NCBI GenBank assembly: GCA_036511595.1
Contig: DATCBY010000067.1
Location: 1 to 48,635 of the forward strand
DNA from: DASZQY01 sp036511595
Lineage (GTDB): Bacteria; Pseudomonadota; Alphaproteobacteria; Rhizobiales; Kaistiaceae
Length of the DNA: 48,635 nt
Direction: 5' to 3'
Shown: positions 25,434 to 34,526 of the stretch, piece by piece
Numbering within the stretch: position 1 is the stretch's first letter
Layout of the letters: every line of letters starts with the position of its first letter
The notes under the pieces: model-generated
Databases searched by the model: none
Told to the model about the DNA's origin: nothing
The model's input: the letters and a program-made list of their open reading frames with translations, nothing else
Made by a program: the position numbers and the translations under genes

Positions 25434-26825
25434 ATGACCGACATCCTCGCCAACGCCGCCGGGAATTTCGCCAGTCGCTCGCTGCGCCTCGACACACTCG
25501 TCCGGCTGCGCTGGCTGGCGGTGGGCGGGCAGCTTCTCGCCGTGCTCTTTGTGCGCTTTATCCTCGATTTCCCGCTGCCGACCTTGCCCTGCCTTTTGCT
25601 CATCGCTCTGTCGGCGGGCCTGAACCTGTTCCTGCGCGCTCGCTACCCGGCAACGGTCCGCCTCGGCCAGTGGCCGGCCTTTGCCTTCCTTTCCTACGAC
25701 GTGCTTCAGCTTGGCGGATTGCTCTATCTGACGGGCGGACTCGAAAATCCATTCGCCATTCTGCTGCTGGCGCCGGTCATCGTATCGGCGGCGGCTCTCG
25801 CGCCCCGGCCGACTATCACGCTCGGGCTGGTCGTCGTTGCGACCGCAAGCGTTCTGGCGCTCTTCCATATGCGCCTTCCCTGGTACCCGGCGGAGAACAT
25901 GCCGTTGCCGCTACCCTATGTTGGCGGTGTGTGGATAGCGCTGGTGCTGGCGTGCGTCTTCACCGGCGTCTATGCCTTCCGGGTTGCGGAGGAAGCCCGT
26001 CAGTTGGCGAAGGCGTTGAACGCCACCGAGATGGTGTTGGCCCGCGAGCAGCATCTCTACGCCCTCGACGGTCTGGCCGCGGCTGCCGCGCACGAACTCG
26101 GGACGCCGCTTGCCACGATTGCCCTTGTCGCCAAGGAACTCGAACGCGAGATTCCGCCGGGCAGTCCCCATGCCGACGATGTCGCCTTGCTGCGCAGCCA
26201 GTCGCAGCGCTGTCGCGAGATCCTCTCGCGACTCACGTCCATGTCCGGCCAGGTAGATCTGCATCTCGCCCGGCTGCCGCTCTCCCATCTCGTCGAGGAA
26301 GTGGTCGAGGCCTATCGCGCTTTTGCCGCCAGGATCGTGGTGACGCCGGCGAAAGGCGTCGGCCCCGAGCCTGTCGGCCGCCGCAACCCGGCAATCGTCC
26401 AGGGTCTGGTCAACCTTGTCGAGAACGCCGTCGACTTCGCCGCCGAACACGTCACCGTCGGCTCCGAATGGAACGACAACACCGTCACCATTACCATCGC
26501 CGACGACGGCCCGGGTTTCTCCGTTTCGATCATCGACCGCATCGGCGAGCCCTACGTCACCACCCGCGGCGACGGGTCTGCCGGGGAGGACGCCGCCGCC
26601 GACCAGGCTGGCGGCCTTGGCCTCGGGCTTTTCATCGCCAAGACGCTGCTTGAACGCTCCGGCGCGGTCATCGATCTTGCCAACCGGCCGGTGCCGGAGC
26701 GCGGCGCCGTCGTCCGGGTCGCCTGGCCGCGGTCCCTCATGGATACCGCCCTTGAGGAAGGCCGGGGAGCGGCGGAAACCATTGAAGAAGTAACAACTTG
26801 GCTGCGGCCGGTCGAAACCCTATAA
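25434..26825 (+). CDS. regB: Redox-sensing histidine kinase RegB/ActS/PrrB
   Basis: A 463-residue membrane sensor kinase. Six hydrophobic helices fill the N-terminal half, with the family's quinone-binding heptapeptide GGLENPF at residues 101-107. The H-box is AAHELGTPLA with phosphoacceptor H220. The redox-active cysteine of RegB is conserved as C260 in SQRCREIL. The ATPase domain has NLVENAVDFA, DDGPGF and GGLGLGLFIAKTLL. RegB/ActS proteins respond to quinone redox state and control respiration, carbon and nitrogen fixation, or acid tolerance. The partner regulator is directly downstream. In rhizobia the pair is called actS/actR. Confidence 0.95.
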   Translation: MTDILANAAGNFASRSLRLDTLVRLRWLAVGGQLLAVLFVRFILDFPLPTLPCLLLIALSAGLNLFLRARYPATVRLGQWPAFAFLSYDVLQLGGLLYLTGGLENPFAILLLAPVIVSAAALAPRPTITLGLVVVATASVLALFHMRLPWYPAENMPLPLPYVGGVWIALVLACVFTGVYAFRVAEEARQLAKALNATEMVLAREQHLYALDGLAAAAAHELGTPLATIALVAKELEREIPPGSPHADDVALLRSQSQRCREILSRLTSMSGQVDLHLARLPLSHLVEEVVEAYRAFAARIVVTPAKGVGPEPVGRRNPAIVQGLVNLVENAVDFAAEHVTVGSEWNDNTVTITIADDGPGFSVSIIDRIGEPYVTTRGDGSAGEDAAADQAGGLGLGLFIAKTLLERSGAVIDLANRPVPERGAVVRVAWPRSLMDTALEEGRGAAETIEEVTTWLRPVETL

Positions 26826-26870
26826 GGCTTCCAATATCCGCTTGGTGGGAGGAAATTCTAGGCTGCTTCG

Positions 26871-27443
26871 ATGGCGGAAATCGGGGCAACCGCCCACTTT
26901 GAGGCCGGAATGTCCGGAACAGAAATGTCCCTGCTCATAGTCGATGACGACAAGCCGTTCCTGCAGCGCCTGGCGCGCGCCATGGAGACGCGTGGCTACG
27001 TCGTGGATACCGCCGATACCGTCGCCGAAGGCATCCGAAAAGCGGAAGCCGCCCCGCCCGCCTACGCGGTCGTCGACATGCGGCTGGAAGACGGCAACGG
27101 CCTCGATGTGATCGAACTGGTGCGCAAGCGCCGCCCCGATTCACGCGTCGTCGTCCTCACCGGCTACGGGAACATCGCCACCGCGGTGACTGCGGTAAAA
27201 CTGGGCGCCGTCGACTATCTCGCCAAGCCCGCTGATGCCGACGAGATTCATTTCGCTCTCACGCGCGAGCCGGGTGAGCACGCCGCCCCGCCCGAAAATC
27301 CGATGTCGGCGGACCGGGTTCGCTGGGAGCACATCCAGCGCGTCTACGAACTCTGCGACCGGAATGTCTCGGAGACGGCGCGCCGCCTCAACATGCACCG
27401 CCGCACGTTGCAGCGCATCCTGGCCAAGCGCGCTCCGCGCTGA
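26871..27443 (+). CDS. regA: Response regulator RegA/ActR/PrrA
   Basis: A 190-residue two-component regulator. The receiver domain has SLLIVDDDKPFLQRLARAM, phosphoacceptor D69 in VVDMRLEDGNG, and K119 in YLAKPAD. A short linker leads to the Fis-type helix-turn-helix (NVSETARRLNMHRRTLQRIL) at the very C-terminus, the exact layout of RegA/ActR. ATG 26910, with GAGG just upstream, is a good alternative start giving 177 residues. 45 bases after regB, probably cotranscribed. Confidence 0.95.
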   Translation: MAEIGATAHFEAGMSGTEMSLLIVDDDKPFLQRLARAMETRGYVVDTADTVAEGIRKAEAAPPAYAVVDMRLEDGNGLDVIELVRKRRPDSRVVVLTGYGNIATAVTAVKLGAVDYLAKPADADEIHFALTREPGEHAAPPENPMSADRVRWEHIQRVYELCDRNVSETARRLNMHRRTLQRILAKRAPR

Positions 27444-27459
27444 TCGCTGCGCTTCGGAA

Positions 27460-27942
27460 CTAGAAAATCTCGCCGCCCGCGTCCGGGTCGATCAACCCGT
27501 GCAGCCGGTGCGCTGCCGCTTGGGCGAAACGCACGAGCATCGCCTTTCGCGTCGCGCCCGCCAGCCTGTGCTCGGGCGCCTCGCGCAGCATCTCCGCGGC
27601 GAACCGGTCGGCGAGGATCAGTCCGGCGTCCTCGGGAAATATCTCGGTCGGCACGCCGGCATGGGAGGCGAAGAACAGGCGGTCGCAGGACAGACGATAG
27701 TCCGGCCACTTCTGGTCGACGCGGAAATCCTCAATCGAGGACTTTATCTCGACGATCCAGATTTCCCCGTCAGCACCCAGCCCGACAATGTCGGCGCGCC
27801 GGCCGGTAGCAAGCGGCAGTTCGCTCACCACGGCAAAGCCGTGCGTGCGCAGCAGTCGCCCGACACCGCGCGCCACCAGAAGCGCATGTGCGGATTGCCG
27901 TCCGTCGACCGGCGGAACGATGCCCGAGTGATCCATCAGCAT
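27460..27942 (-). CDS. mmcB: MmcB family DNA repair protein
   Basis: A 160-residue protein of the MmcB (DUF1052) family, described in Caulobacter as an SOS-induced repair protein for mitomycin C damage. The region LPLATGRRADIVGLGADGEIWIVEIK followed by SSIEDF is a PD-(D/E)xK-like nuclease core. No LexA box was recognised upstream. A longer frame to 28002 would run into the acyltransferase gene, so ATG 27942 is preferred. It is the last gene of the minus-strand lipid A cluster by position. Confidence 0.85.
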   Translation of the reverse strand: MLMDHSGIVPPVDGRQSAHALLVARGVGRLLRTHGFAVVSELPLATGRRADIVGLGADGEIWIVEIKSSIEDFRVDQKWPDYRLSCDRLFFASHAGVPTEIFPEDAGLILADRFAAEMLREAPEHRLAGATRKAMLVRFAQAAAHRLHGLIDPDAGGEIF

Positions 27943-27964
27943 GGGAACAAAAGTGGCACGCGAA

Positions 27965-28954
27965 TCACGCCGAGGGAAGGAAATTCCGGCGAGGCGCATC
28001 ATGTTTCCAGCGGTCGTGCAACCAGAACCACTGGCCGGGATGCTCCCGGACCCAGCCCTCGACGATGTCGTTGAACACGCCGGTGGCGCCGACCACGTCG
28101 ATCTGGCCTTCGCCGTCGCGCGGCAACGTGATTGGCCCGGTCAGTTCCAGATGCAATCCGCCATCGGGGCGGCGAATGGCCCGCGCGCCGTGCACCGGAC
28201 AGTCGTATTGGCGGGCAAATTTTGCCGGCAACGGATTGGTCAGGGCCGGGCGACCGAAGAACGGCACGTCGATGCCGCCGCCTAGCCGCTGATCCACCAG
28301 CATGCCGAGATGGGCTCCCTGGTCCAGCGCGGCGGCGATGCGGAAGGCGGCGCCGCGGCTGTTCTGGACCAGCGTGCCCATCAGCGCCTCGCGCCGGGCA
28401 AGCACCTCGCCGGCGACGCGGATGTTGGCGGGTGCGCGGAATGGGATGACGGTCGGCAGGCCAAATTTCCGCGCAACTACGCCGAGGATTTCCCAATTGG
28501 CGAGATGCGCGACAATGATGACAGCCGGCTTGCCGTCGTCGCGCAGAGCTACGAACTGGTCGATCCCCGATACCGTCACCCGACCCTCGTTCGGCCGGGC
28601 GGGATCGAAGCTCGCGGCAAGTTCTTCGAGGAAAACGAACTCGACGGTGACGCGCGCGAAAGTCTCCCACGCGTCGGTAAGGATCGCGGCGCGCTCGCTC
28701 TCGTTCTTTTCGGGGAAGGCCGCCGCGATGCTTCCTGCCGCCATCTTGTGTTCCGGCAGCAGCGGCCCGATCGTCCGCGCGAACCTGAGCGCCCAGCGGA
28801 GGGCGCGCTCTTGGCCGAGGCTGTATGCGGCTCCGATCATCACCCGCACCAGCGCGGCGCTTGCCCGCAGGAACAGGTCGCTCCGGGTCAACCGCCTGCC
28901 TAAAGCCATCCGGCGGCGGCCGCGCGGCTGCGATGGAGCAAGCGGGTCGGTCAC
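27965..28954 (-). CDS. lpxXL: LpxXL-type very-long-chain lipid A acyltransferase
   Basis: A 329-residue LpxL/HtrB-family acyltransferase. Residues AHLANWEIL carry the family H-x4-E motif (H150, E155); GMLVDQRLGGGIDVPFFGRPA is the second conserved block. In rhizobia LpxXL moves 27-hydroxyoctacosanoate from AcpXL to lipid A as a secondary acyl chain, anchoring the outer membrane. The assignment rests on both family and the complete acpXL cluster upstream. The GTG start overlaps the dehydrogenase stop as GTGA. Confidence 0.92.
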   Translation of the reverse strand: MTDPLAPSQPRGRRRMALGRRLTRSDLFLRASAALVRVMIGAAYSLGQERALRWALRFARTIGPLLPEHKMAAGSIAAAFPEKNESERAAILTDAWETFARVTVEFVFLEELAASFDPARPNEGRVTVSGIDQFVALRDDGKPAVIIVAHLANWEILGVVARKFGLPTVIPFRAPANIRVAGEVLARREALMGTLVQNSRGAAFRIAAALDQGAHLGMLVDQRLGGGIDVPFFGRPALTNPLPAKFARQYDCPVHGARAIRRPDGGLHLELTGPITLPRDGEGQIDVVGATGVFNDIVEGWVREHPGQWFWLHDRWKHDAPRRNFLPSA

Positions 28955-29973
28955 AGCGTGACGATGATCTTGCCGAAGACGTCGCGTGATTCCAGCCGGG
29001 CCAGAGCCGCGTCGATGTCGGCAAGTTTGATCGTGGTGTCGATCACCGGTTTGGCGATTCCCGCCGCCATCTTGTCGAGCACGGTGGCGAGGTTGCGAAG
29101 ATTGCAGCCGAACGAGCCGATCAGGCGGAGCTGGCGCTGATAGAGCTGGAACAGGTTGACTTCGGTCGATACGCCGGTGGTCGAACCGCAGGTGACCAGC
29201 GTGCCGCCGCGCTTCAGGCTGAACATCGATTGAGCAAAAGTATCCGGCCCGACGTGCTCGAACACGACGTCGACGCCTTGCTTCTTGGTGAGCTTGCGCA
29301 CCACACCTTCGAAGCGGTCTTCCTTGTAGTTGATGACGTGATCGGCGCCGAGGGCTTTCGCCTTGGCCGCCTTGTCCTCGGTTGAGACGGTGGTGATGAC
29401 AGTAGCGCCGACGGCTTTCGCGAGTTGGATCGCGGCCGTGCCGATGCCGGAGCCGCCCGCCTGGATCAGCACGGTCTGCCCGTATTCCAGGTGCGCGTTG
29501 TCGAACAGCATGTGTTCGACGGTCCCGTAGGTGATCGGCGCGCACGCGGCCTCGACCACGCTGACACCCTCCGGCGCCGCCACCACGAGGCGCGCCGGCA
29601 GCGTGATGCGTTCGCGCGCCAGTCCGTCGACATGGAAGCCGCGGATGCCGGCGACGTTTTCGCAGAAGTTGTCGCGGCCGTCGAGGCATGCGGCGCACTT
29701 CCCGCAGGTTTCGGCGCCGAACAGCGCCACGACCTGGCCCGGCTTCATCGACACGTCCGCACCGACGGCGATGACGGTGCCGGCCGCTTCGGCGCCGATC
29801 ACGATCGGCAGCTTGCGCTTGGCGAACGCCATGCCGCGCCAGCCCCACACATCGATGTGGTTGAGCGCCACTGCGCCGATCGCAACGGTGACTTCACCGG
29901 GAGCCGGGGAGGGCGCGTCCGGCAGATCGACGACGGCGAGGCTGCGATTGTCGAGGAGCTGCAGCGCCCGCAT
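28951..29973 (-). CDS. adh2XL: Zinc-binding dehydrogenase of the acpXL cluster
   Basis: A 340-residue MDR-superfamily oxidoreductase at the position of adh2XL in rhizobial VLCFA clusters. The structural zinc cysteines CGKCAACLDGRDNFC are present. The catalytic-zinc residues of classical alcohol dehydrogenases are not (AEAAG instead of GHE), so it resembles quinone-oxidoreductase/enoyl-reductase types. The NADPH site is QAGGSGIGTAAIQLA. A plausible role is enoyl reduction in C28 acyl elongation, by inference. ATG 29973 is chosen; eight residues further upstream do not fit the family. Confidence 0.88.
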   Translation of the reverse strand: MRALQLLDNRSLAVVDLPDAPSPAPGEVTVAIGAVALNHIDVWGWRGMAFAKRKLPIVIGAEAAGTVIAVGADVSMKPGQVVALFGAETCGKCAACLDGRDNFCENVAGIRGFHVDGLARERITLPARLVVAAPEGVSVVEAACAPITYGTVEHMLFDNAHLEYGQTVLIQAGGSGIGTAAIQLAKAVGATVITTVSTEDKAAKAKALGADHVINYKEDRFEGVVRKLTKKQGVDVVFEHVGPDTFAQSMFSLKRGGTLVTCGSTTGVSTEVNLFQLYQRQLRLIGSFGCNLRNLATVLDKMAAGIAKPVIDTTIKLADIDAALARLESRDVFGKIIVTL

Positions 29974-30016
29974 GGCTATGAACGCCCTGCCGGGCACGCG
30001 GGGTCCCGAATCGCCA

Positions 30017-31288
30017 TCACGCCGGTTCGGCCGCGATCACCAGGCAGGCGTTCTGACCGCCGAAACCGAAGGAGTTGGAAAGCACGCGGCTGACCGGTGC
30101 GCGTCGCGCCACGTTGGGCACCACGTCGAGAGCGATGGTCGGGTCGGGATGCCGGTAGTTGATGGTTGGCGGGATGATGCCTTCCTCGATCGTCTTGATG
30201 GAGAAGATCGCTTCGATCGCACCGGCGGCAGTGAGGGTGTGGCCGATCATCGACTTGTTGGAGCTTATCGGCACCTTGCGCATGCGCTCGCCGAAGACCG
30301 TCGCCAGCGACATCGCTTCCATCTTGTCGTTCTCCGGCGTGCTGGTGCCGTGCGCGTTGACGTAGTCGATGGCATCCGGCGACACGCCGGCATCGTCGAC
30401 GGTTATCTTTATCGCGCCGATGATCGCCGAGCCGTCGGGCTTCGACCGCGTGCGATGGAAGTCGTCGGCTTTCTCGCCGATGCCCTCGATGATGGCGTGG
30501 ATCCTGGCGCCGCGTGCCACGGCAGTATCGTAGTTTTCCAGCACCAACGCCGCCGCGCCTTCGGCGATGACGAATCCGTCACGGTCCGCCGCGAACGGCC
30601 GCGACACTTCCTGCGGCGGCTCGTTGGTGCCCGATAATGCGGAGAGCAGGCCGAAGCGGATCATCATTTCGGGATTGACCGAGCAATCGGCGCCGATCGA
30701 GATGGCCGCATCGGTGTCGCCGCGCCGGATCGCCTCGACGCTGAGCTGGATGGCGGTCGCTCCTGAAGCGCACGCAGTGGTCAGCGAGATGGGAGCGCCG
30801 CGGGTGCCGAGTTTTTCGGCAATGCCTTCGCCGATGAAGCTGAGCAGCGCATGGCGAAAGCCGTAGTCGTCGTTCTTGCCGCGCGCGGCAGCGATCATGC
30901 GGTCATAGGCGTCGCCGTCGATCTTGGGCGCCCCTTCGTAGAGGGCGCCGCGATAGGGCCACTCCAGTTCGGCTGGCGGCAGCGCCGCGAACAGCGGCCC
31001 TGGAAAATCGCCGGGCGTGCCGATGGCGGCGTCGGCGATGGCTTCCTCCGCCGCCAGAATCCCGGCGCGCATGGTGATGTCCATGGCGGTGTCGTCGTCG
31101 CGCCACAGGTAATCGATAGCGCCGGCGATGACAGTCCGCATCTTGTCGGTCGGGAAGCGGCTGATCTTGCGGATACCCGAGCGACCGGCGGTGAGCCCCG
31201 CCCAGCTGTCAACCACGCCCTGCCCGAGCGAGGACACCATACCGTATCCGGTAACCGCGACCACCGGACGTCCGCGATTATCCTTCAT
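30017..31288 (-). CDS. fabF1XL: Beta-ketoacyl-ACP synthase FabF1XL
   Basis: A 423-residue KAS II-type ketosynthase. The catalytic triad is intact: C173 in TTACASGA, H313 in NAHGTSTPEND and H350 in NKSMIGHTLTAAG, with K345. It condenses malonyl-ACP with the growing acyl chain on AcpXL to build 27-hydroxyoctacosanoate. It is 10 bases downstream of the non-catalytic paralogue FabF2XL, suggesting the two are made and work together. Confidence 0.93.
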   Translation of the reverse strand: MKDNRGRPVVAVTGYGMVSSLGQGVVDSWAGLTAGRSGIRKISRFPTDKMRTVIAGAIDYLWRDDDTAMDITMRAGILAAEEAIADAAIGTPGDFPGPLFAALPPAELEWPYRGALYEGAPKIDGDAYDRMIAAARGKNDDYGFRHALLSFIGEGIAEKLGTRGAPISLTTACASGATAIQLSVEAIRRGDTDAAISIGADCSVNPEMMIRFGLLSALSGTNEPPQEVSRPFAADRDGFVIAEGAAALVLENYDTAVARGARIHAIIEGIGEKADDFHRTRSKPDGSAIIGAIKITVDDAGVSPDAIDYVNAHGTSTPENDKMEAMSLATVFGERMRKVPISSNKSMIGHTLTAAGAIEAIFSIKTIEEGIIPPTINYRHPDPTIALDVVPNVARRAPVSRVLSNSFGFGGQNACLVIAAEPA

Positions 31289-31298
31289 TGCCTTCCCC

Positions 31299-32504
31299 TT
31301 AATCGACCGCCGCGAGCAATGCCGTTCCTTCGCCCCGCCACATCCCGGCGATCGTGACCATTATCCGGTCGGGGGCTTCGGCCAGCGGCGCCTCGAAACC
31401 CGTAACGTCGAACGGCCGGTAAAATCCGCGCCGCGACAGCGCCAGGGCCGCCAGCCCCGCCGTCGCCGAAAATGTAGCGGTAGTGGAGGCACCGAGTAAC
31501 GACGCCGTGGCCCGCACCGTATCGACCCGCCCGGCGGCGATCAATCCGGCCACAAGGTCGCGCTCCTCGCGGGTTGCCGGTGAGACGCCGGTCGCGGCGG
31601 AAAGCACCGTGACCGGCGCGCTGCCCTTGGGGGCCATTCTCTCGAACTGCCGGGAAAGCTTCGCGGCGACGTCGCCCGGACGTCTGCGGCTCTGGTCGGT
31701 CTGCACATCGAGCAGCCGGGCATAGGGCTTGCGGCCGCGCGCTTCGGCATGTTCGCGCGCCTCCAGCACGAGAAAGGCGCCGACCGAGCCCAGCATGGCA
31801 CCGCCGCCTTTTTCCAGGCGCTCCCAGATCGGCAGGTGCTCGCCCGCCCACAATGCTCCGCCGAGGGCGCAGTTGAGGATCGAATCCTTCCGCTCCGCAA
31901 GGCAGGCCCCGCCGACGAGGAAGATGTCGCCCTGTCCCGCGCCGATGCGCCGCCATGCGACTTCTGCGGCGCTCACCCCGGCAATCTCCTCGCCCATGAA
32001 CGTGCGCGACGATCCGGTGACTTTGTGAACGATCGAAATGTTGCCGGCGACGAGGTTGGGAAGCTGCGCCAGGAAAAGCGTCGGCCGGAGATCGTTGGAG
32101 AGATGCTCGTTGAGATAGGAAGACGGCGTCGGCGCCGAGCGCAGGCCTTCGAGGATGGCCGTGTCGGTGGGCACGTCGCGCTCGCCGCCGTCTGCGGCCA
32201 CCACCGCGTGGGTGTGGCTGAGAATGTCGAGATTGCCCGCGATGCCGGCGTCGTCAAGCGCCAGGCCGGCGGCGTAGGTACCGAGGCGCTGCCACGCCTC
32301 CATCTGGCGTTGGTCGCTCTTCTTCGGAATCTGCTTGTCGAGATCGAGCGGCACCATCGGATGGATGCCGAACGGCGGCACGAAGGCTAGATCGACGTTG
32401 GGCTTCGGGTTTTCGGTTTCCGCCATCGCCGCCCAGTGCGCGTCGAGGCCTTCGCCAAGACTCGAGGTCAATCCAATGCCGGTGATCCAGACCTCGCGGG
32501 CCAT
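31299..32504 (-). CDS. fabF2XL: FabF2XL, ketosynthase-fold protein without catalytic residues
   Basis: A 401-residue thiolase-fold paralogue of FabF1XL. N-terminal EVWITGIGLTSSLGEGL is normal for a KAS protein. The nucleophile Cys is replaced by Ser (S165 in KVTGSSRTF), the first His region reads SAATGVSPAT instead of NAHGT, and the second reads ASLLGASTTATF instead of KS-IGH. All catalytic positions are therefore lost. Like KS-beta/chain-length factor of type II polyketide synthases it may act as the partner of FabF1XL and measure chain length; this role is inferred. It starts 15 bases after fabZ. Confidence 0.9.
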   Translation of the reverse strand: MAREVWITGIGLTSSLGEGLDAHWAAMAETENPKPNVDLAFVPPFGIHPMVPLDLDKQIPKKSDQRQMEAWQRLGTYAAGLALDDAGIAGNLDILSHTHAVVAADGGERDVPTDTAILEGLRSAPTPSSYLNEHLSNDLRPTLFLAQLPNLVAGNISIVHKVTGSSRTFMGEEIAGVSAAEVAWRRIGAGQGDIFLVGGACLAERKDSILNCALGGALWAGEHLPIWERLEKGGGAMLGSVGAFLVLEAREHAEARGRKPYARLLDVQTDQSRRRPGDVAAKLSRQFERMAPKGSAPVTVLSAATGVSPATREERDLVAGLIAAGRVDTVRATASLLGASTTATFSATAGLAALALSRRGFYRPFDVTGFEAPLAEAPDRIMVTIAGMWRGEGTALLAAVD

Positions 32505-32519
32505 CGCCTCATCGTCCGA

Positions 32520-32990
32520 TCATGCCGTGACCGAGGGAGCGTAGCTGATCATCGTATCGGTCATGTGGGCGAGTGCGGCCTTGGCCTCGGCGTTGGGGAA
32601 TTCCTGCGCGATCAGCACAATCTCGGCGTCGGCGGCTATTTCGCCGCCGACGGTCAGGCTGGTCTCGGCGATGAAGAACCCGGATCCGTCGTAGGTGATC
32701 TTACCGCGCGCGTCGAGCGCCGTGCCCGGCTTCACCATGCGCCGGAATTTCGCGCGCTTGACGCCACCCAGAAAAACAAACCGCTCCTTATTGAAGCGGC
32801 GGTAGAGCAGGAAGCCCGCGGTGTGGTTCATGATTTCCAGCATCATGACGCCCGGCAGGATAGGGAACTTCGGGAAATGGCCGTCGAAGATAGGGCTGTG
32901 CTCGGGCAGCGTGCAGGAGACGCGGATTGTCCCGGCCTCAAAGTCAATTTCCTCGACCCGATCAAGCAGTTCAAAATATTCGAGGCGCAT
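32520..32990 (-). CDS. fabZXL: 3-hydroxyacyl-ACP dehydratase of the acpXL cluster
   Basis: A 156-residue hot-dog-fold dehydratase. The active-site stretch is GHFPKFPILPGVMMLE, with H38 and E52 as the catalytic pair, as in FabZ. It should dehydrate 3-hydroxyacyl-AcpXL intermediates during VLCFA elongation. ATG 32990 begins MRLEYFELLDRV; a long open frame upstream covers acpXL in another frame and is not coding. 29 bases after acpXL. Confidence 0.92.
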   Translation of the reverse strand: MRLEYFELLDRVEEIDFEAGTIRVSCTLPEHSPIFDGHFPKFPILPGVMMLEIMNHTAGFLLYRRFNKERFVFLGGVKRAKFRRMVKPGTALDARGKITYDGSGFFIAETSLTVGGEIAADAEIVLIAQEFPNAEAKAALAHMTDTMISYAPSVTA

Positions 32991-33019
32991 GGCTGCCTGT
33001 TCGCCCCCGGTCGGTCTGG

Positions 33020-33301
33020 TCAGGCGGCTTTCGCCGCGACCAGCTCGTCGATCCGCGCGCAGAGATTCTTCAGCACGAAGTAGTCTTCGACGGAGGCGTT
33101 GCCCTTGTTCACTTCCTGGGTCCATTGCTCGAGCGGAATCTTGATGCCGAACTTCTTGTCGAGCGCAAACACGATGTCGAGGAAGTCGAGGCTGTCGATG
33201 CCGAGATCGTCGATGGCGTGGGCTTCCGGCTTGATCTCCGCCATGGGCACGTCGCTGGTCTCGGCGATGACCTTGGCGACGGTATCGAAAGTCGAGGACA
33301 T
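33020..33301 (-). CDS. acpXL: Acyl carrier protein AcpXL
   Basis: A 93-residue specialised acyl carrier protein for 27-hydroxyoctacosanoate. The 4'-phosphopantetheine attachment serine is S37 in GIDSLDFLDI. The length and the C-terminal extension (IDELVAAKAA) fit AcpXL and not the housekeeping AcpP. It heads the cluster acpXL-fabZ-fabF2XL-fabF1XL-adh2XL-lpxXL. The promoter is presumably in the 226-bp gap to the divergent DUF1624 gene, where I found no convincing consensus. Confidence 0.95.
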   Translation of the reverse strand: MSSTFDTVAKVIAETSDVPMAEIKPEAHAIDDLGIDSLDFLDIVFALDKKFGIKIPLEQWTQEVNKGNASVEDYFVLKNLCARIDELVAAKAA

Positions 33302-33527
33302 ATGCAGGCGTTCCCTTGAACTCTACGACGGGTCCGAACCGATTTTCCGAGGCGCCGCAACGCCATGCGAGGCGTGACCGGGCCCGGCCAGCCGATCCAA
33401 ACGGTCCAATATAGACCTTCCGCGGACCTGTCCACCGCCATGCCGAGGGCGGTCGCCGGCTGGTTGCGTGCGCCCGGGGCACCAGCCAAAATGCGCCGGC
33501 GGGTGAGCCGTAAAGGTAGGATGCTTC

Positions 33528-34523
33528 TTGGCCGTCTCCGACACGGATAGCGGACAGACGTCTCCCGACCGGGCGGCGCCGCCGGGGCGGCTGGCTGCTA
33601 TCGATCTCCTGCGCGGCATCGCCGTCGTCGCGATGGTCGTCTATCACACCGCCTTCGATCTCTTTGCCGACCGCCTGATCGCCGTCGACGTGATCGACGA
33701 CTTTGGCTGGAAGATATTCGCCCGCGCGATCGCGAGCACCTTCCTCACCCTGGTTGGCATCGGCCTGGTGCTGTCCACCCGCAACGGCTTCCGCCGCGAC
33801 ACTTACCTGCGCAGGTTAGGCCTGATTGTCGGCGGCGCTGCGCTGGTTAGTCTCGGGACCTGGTGGTTCGACCCTCCGACGTTTGTTTTTTTCGGCATCC
33901 TTCATGAGATCGCGGTGGCGAGCGTGCTGGCGCTACCGTTTCTATGGCTGCCGATCTGGTTGACCGCGATCGCCTCGGTGGTGGCGATCGCCGTGCCGTT
34001 CCTTGTTGCCGCACCGGTGTTTAACGCGCCGGCGCTCTGGTGGGTGGGTCTGTCGACGGTTGAACCGGTCACTGTCGACTACGTACCGGTATTGCCGTGG
34101 TTCGGCGTCGTCCTTGCTGGCGTTGTCGTCGGTCATCTGCTGCTGTCCTACGGCGGCAAACTTTGGCGCTGGCATCCGGGCAACCTCGTCGCACGCGGCC
34201 TCATGGCCGCCGGTCGCTGGAGCCTCGCGGTTTACCTGATTCACCAGCCGCTGATCGTCGGGCTGCTCTACGTCGTGGTTCTGCTGCTGCCGCCGCCCAG
34301 CAAGGAATTCGTGCGCGAGAATTTCGTCGGCCAATGCGTGTCGGCGTGCAAGACCGACGGCGATAGCGCAAAATTATGCAACAGCTTCTGCGGTTGCATG
34401 TTCGACAGGCTTTACGGCACCGACCTCTTCACCGTGAAGTCGATCGCCGATATGTCGCCCGACCAGCGGCACCGGTGGAACGACACGATCGATGCCTGCC
34501 AGTCGGGCGCTCCGGATCCTTGA
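33528..34523 (+). CDS. DUF1624/heparan-glucosaminide acetyltransferase-like membrane protein
   Basis: A 331-residue polytopic membrane protein with about eight hydrophobic helices. It begins RLAAIDLLRGIAVVAMVVYHTAFDL, the typical DUF1624 opening with the conserved D, R and H. Relatives include lysosomal heparan-alpha-glucosaminide N-acetyltransferase, so transmembrane acetylation of a cell-surface glycan is possible. After the last helix there is an unusual cysteine-rich tail (six Cys within about 40 residues, around CNSFCGCMFD). The start is TTG with AGGA six bases upstream. Confidence 0.82.
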   Translation: MAVSDTDSGQTSPDRAAPPGRLAAIDLLRGIAVVAMVVYHTAFDLFADRLIAVDVIDDFGWKIFARAIASTFLTLVGIGLVLSTRNGFRRDTYLRRLGLIVGGAALVSLGTWWFDPPTFVFFGILHEIAVASVLALPFLWLPIWLTAIASVVAIAVPFLVAAPVFNAPALWWVGLSTVEPVTVDYVPVLPWFGVVLAGVVVGHLLLSYGGKLWRWHPGNLVARGLMAAGRWSLAVYLIHQPLIVGLLYVVVLLLPPPSKEFVRENFVGQCVSACKTDGDSAKLCNSFCGCMFDRLYGTDLFTVKSIADMSPDQRHRWNDTIDACQSGAPDP

Positions 34524-34526
34524 CGC

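Noticed and set aside
33302..33527. Promoter for acpXL (TGGACA-N17-TATTGG on the minus strand)
   Set aside because: The -10 matches only half of the consensus; not strong enough to list as a feature.
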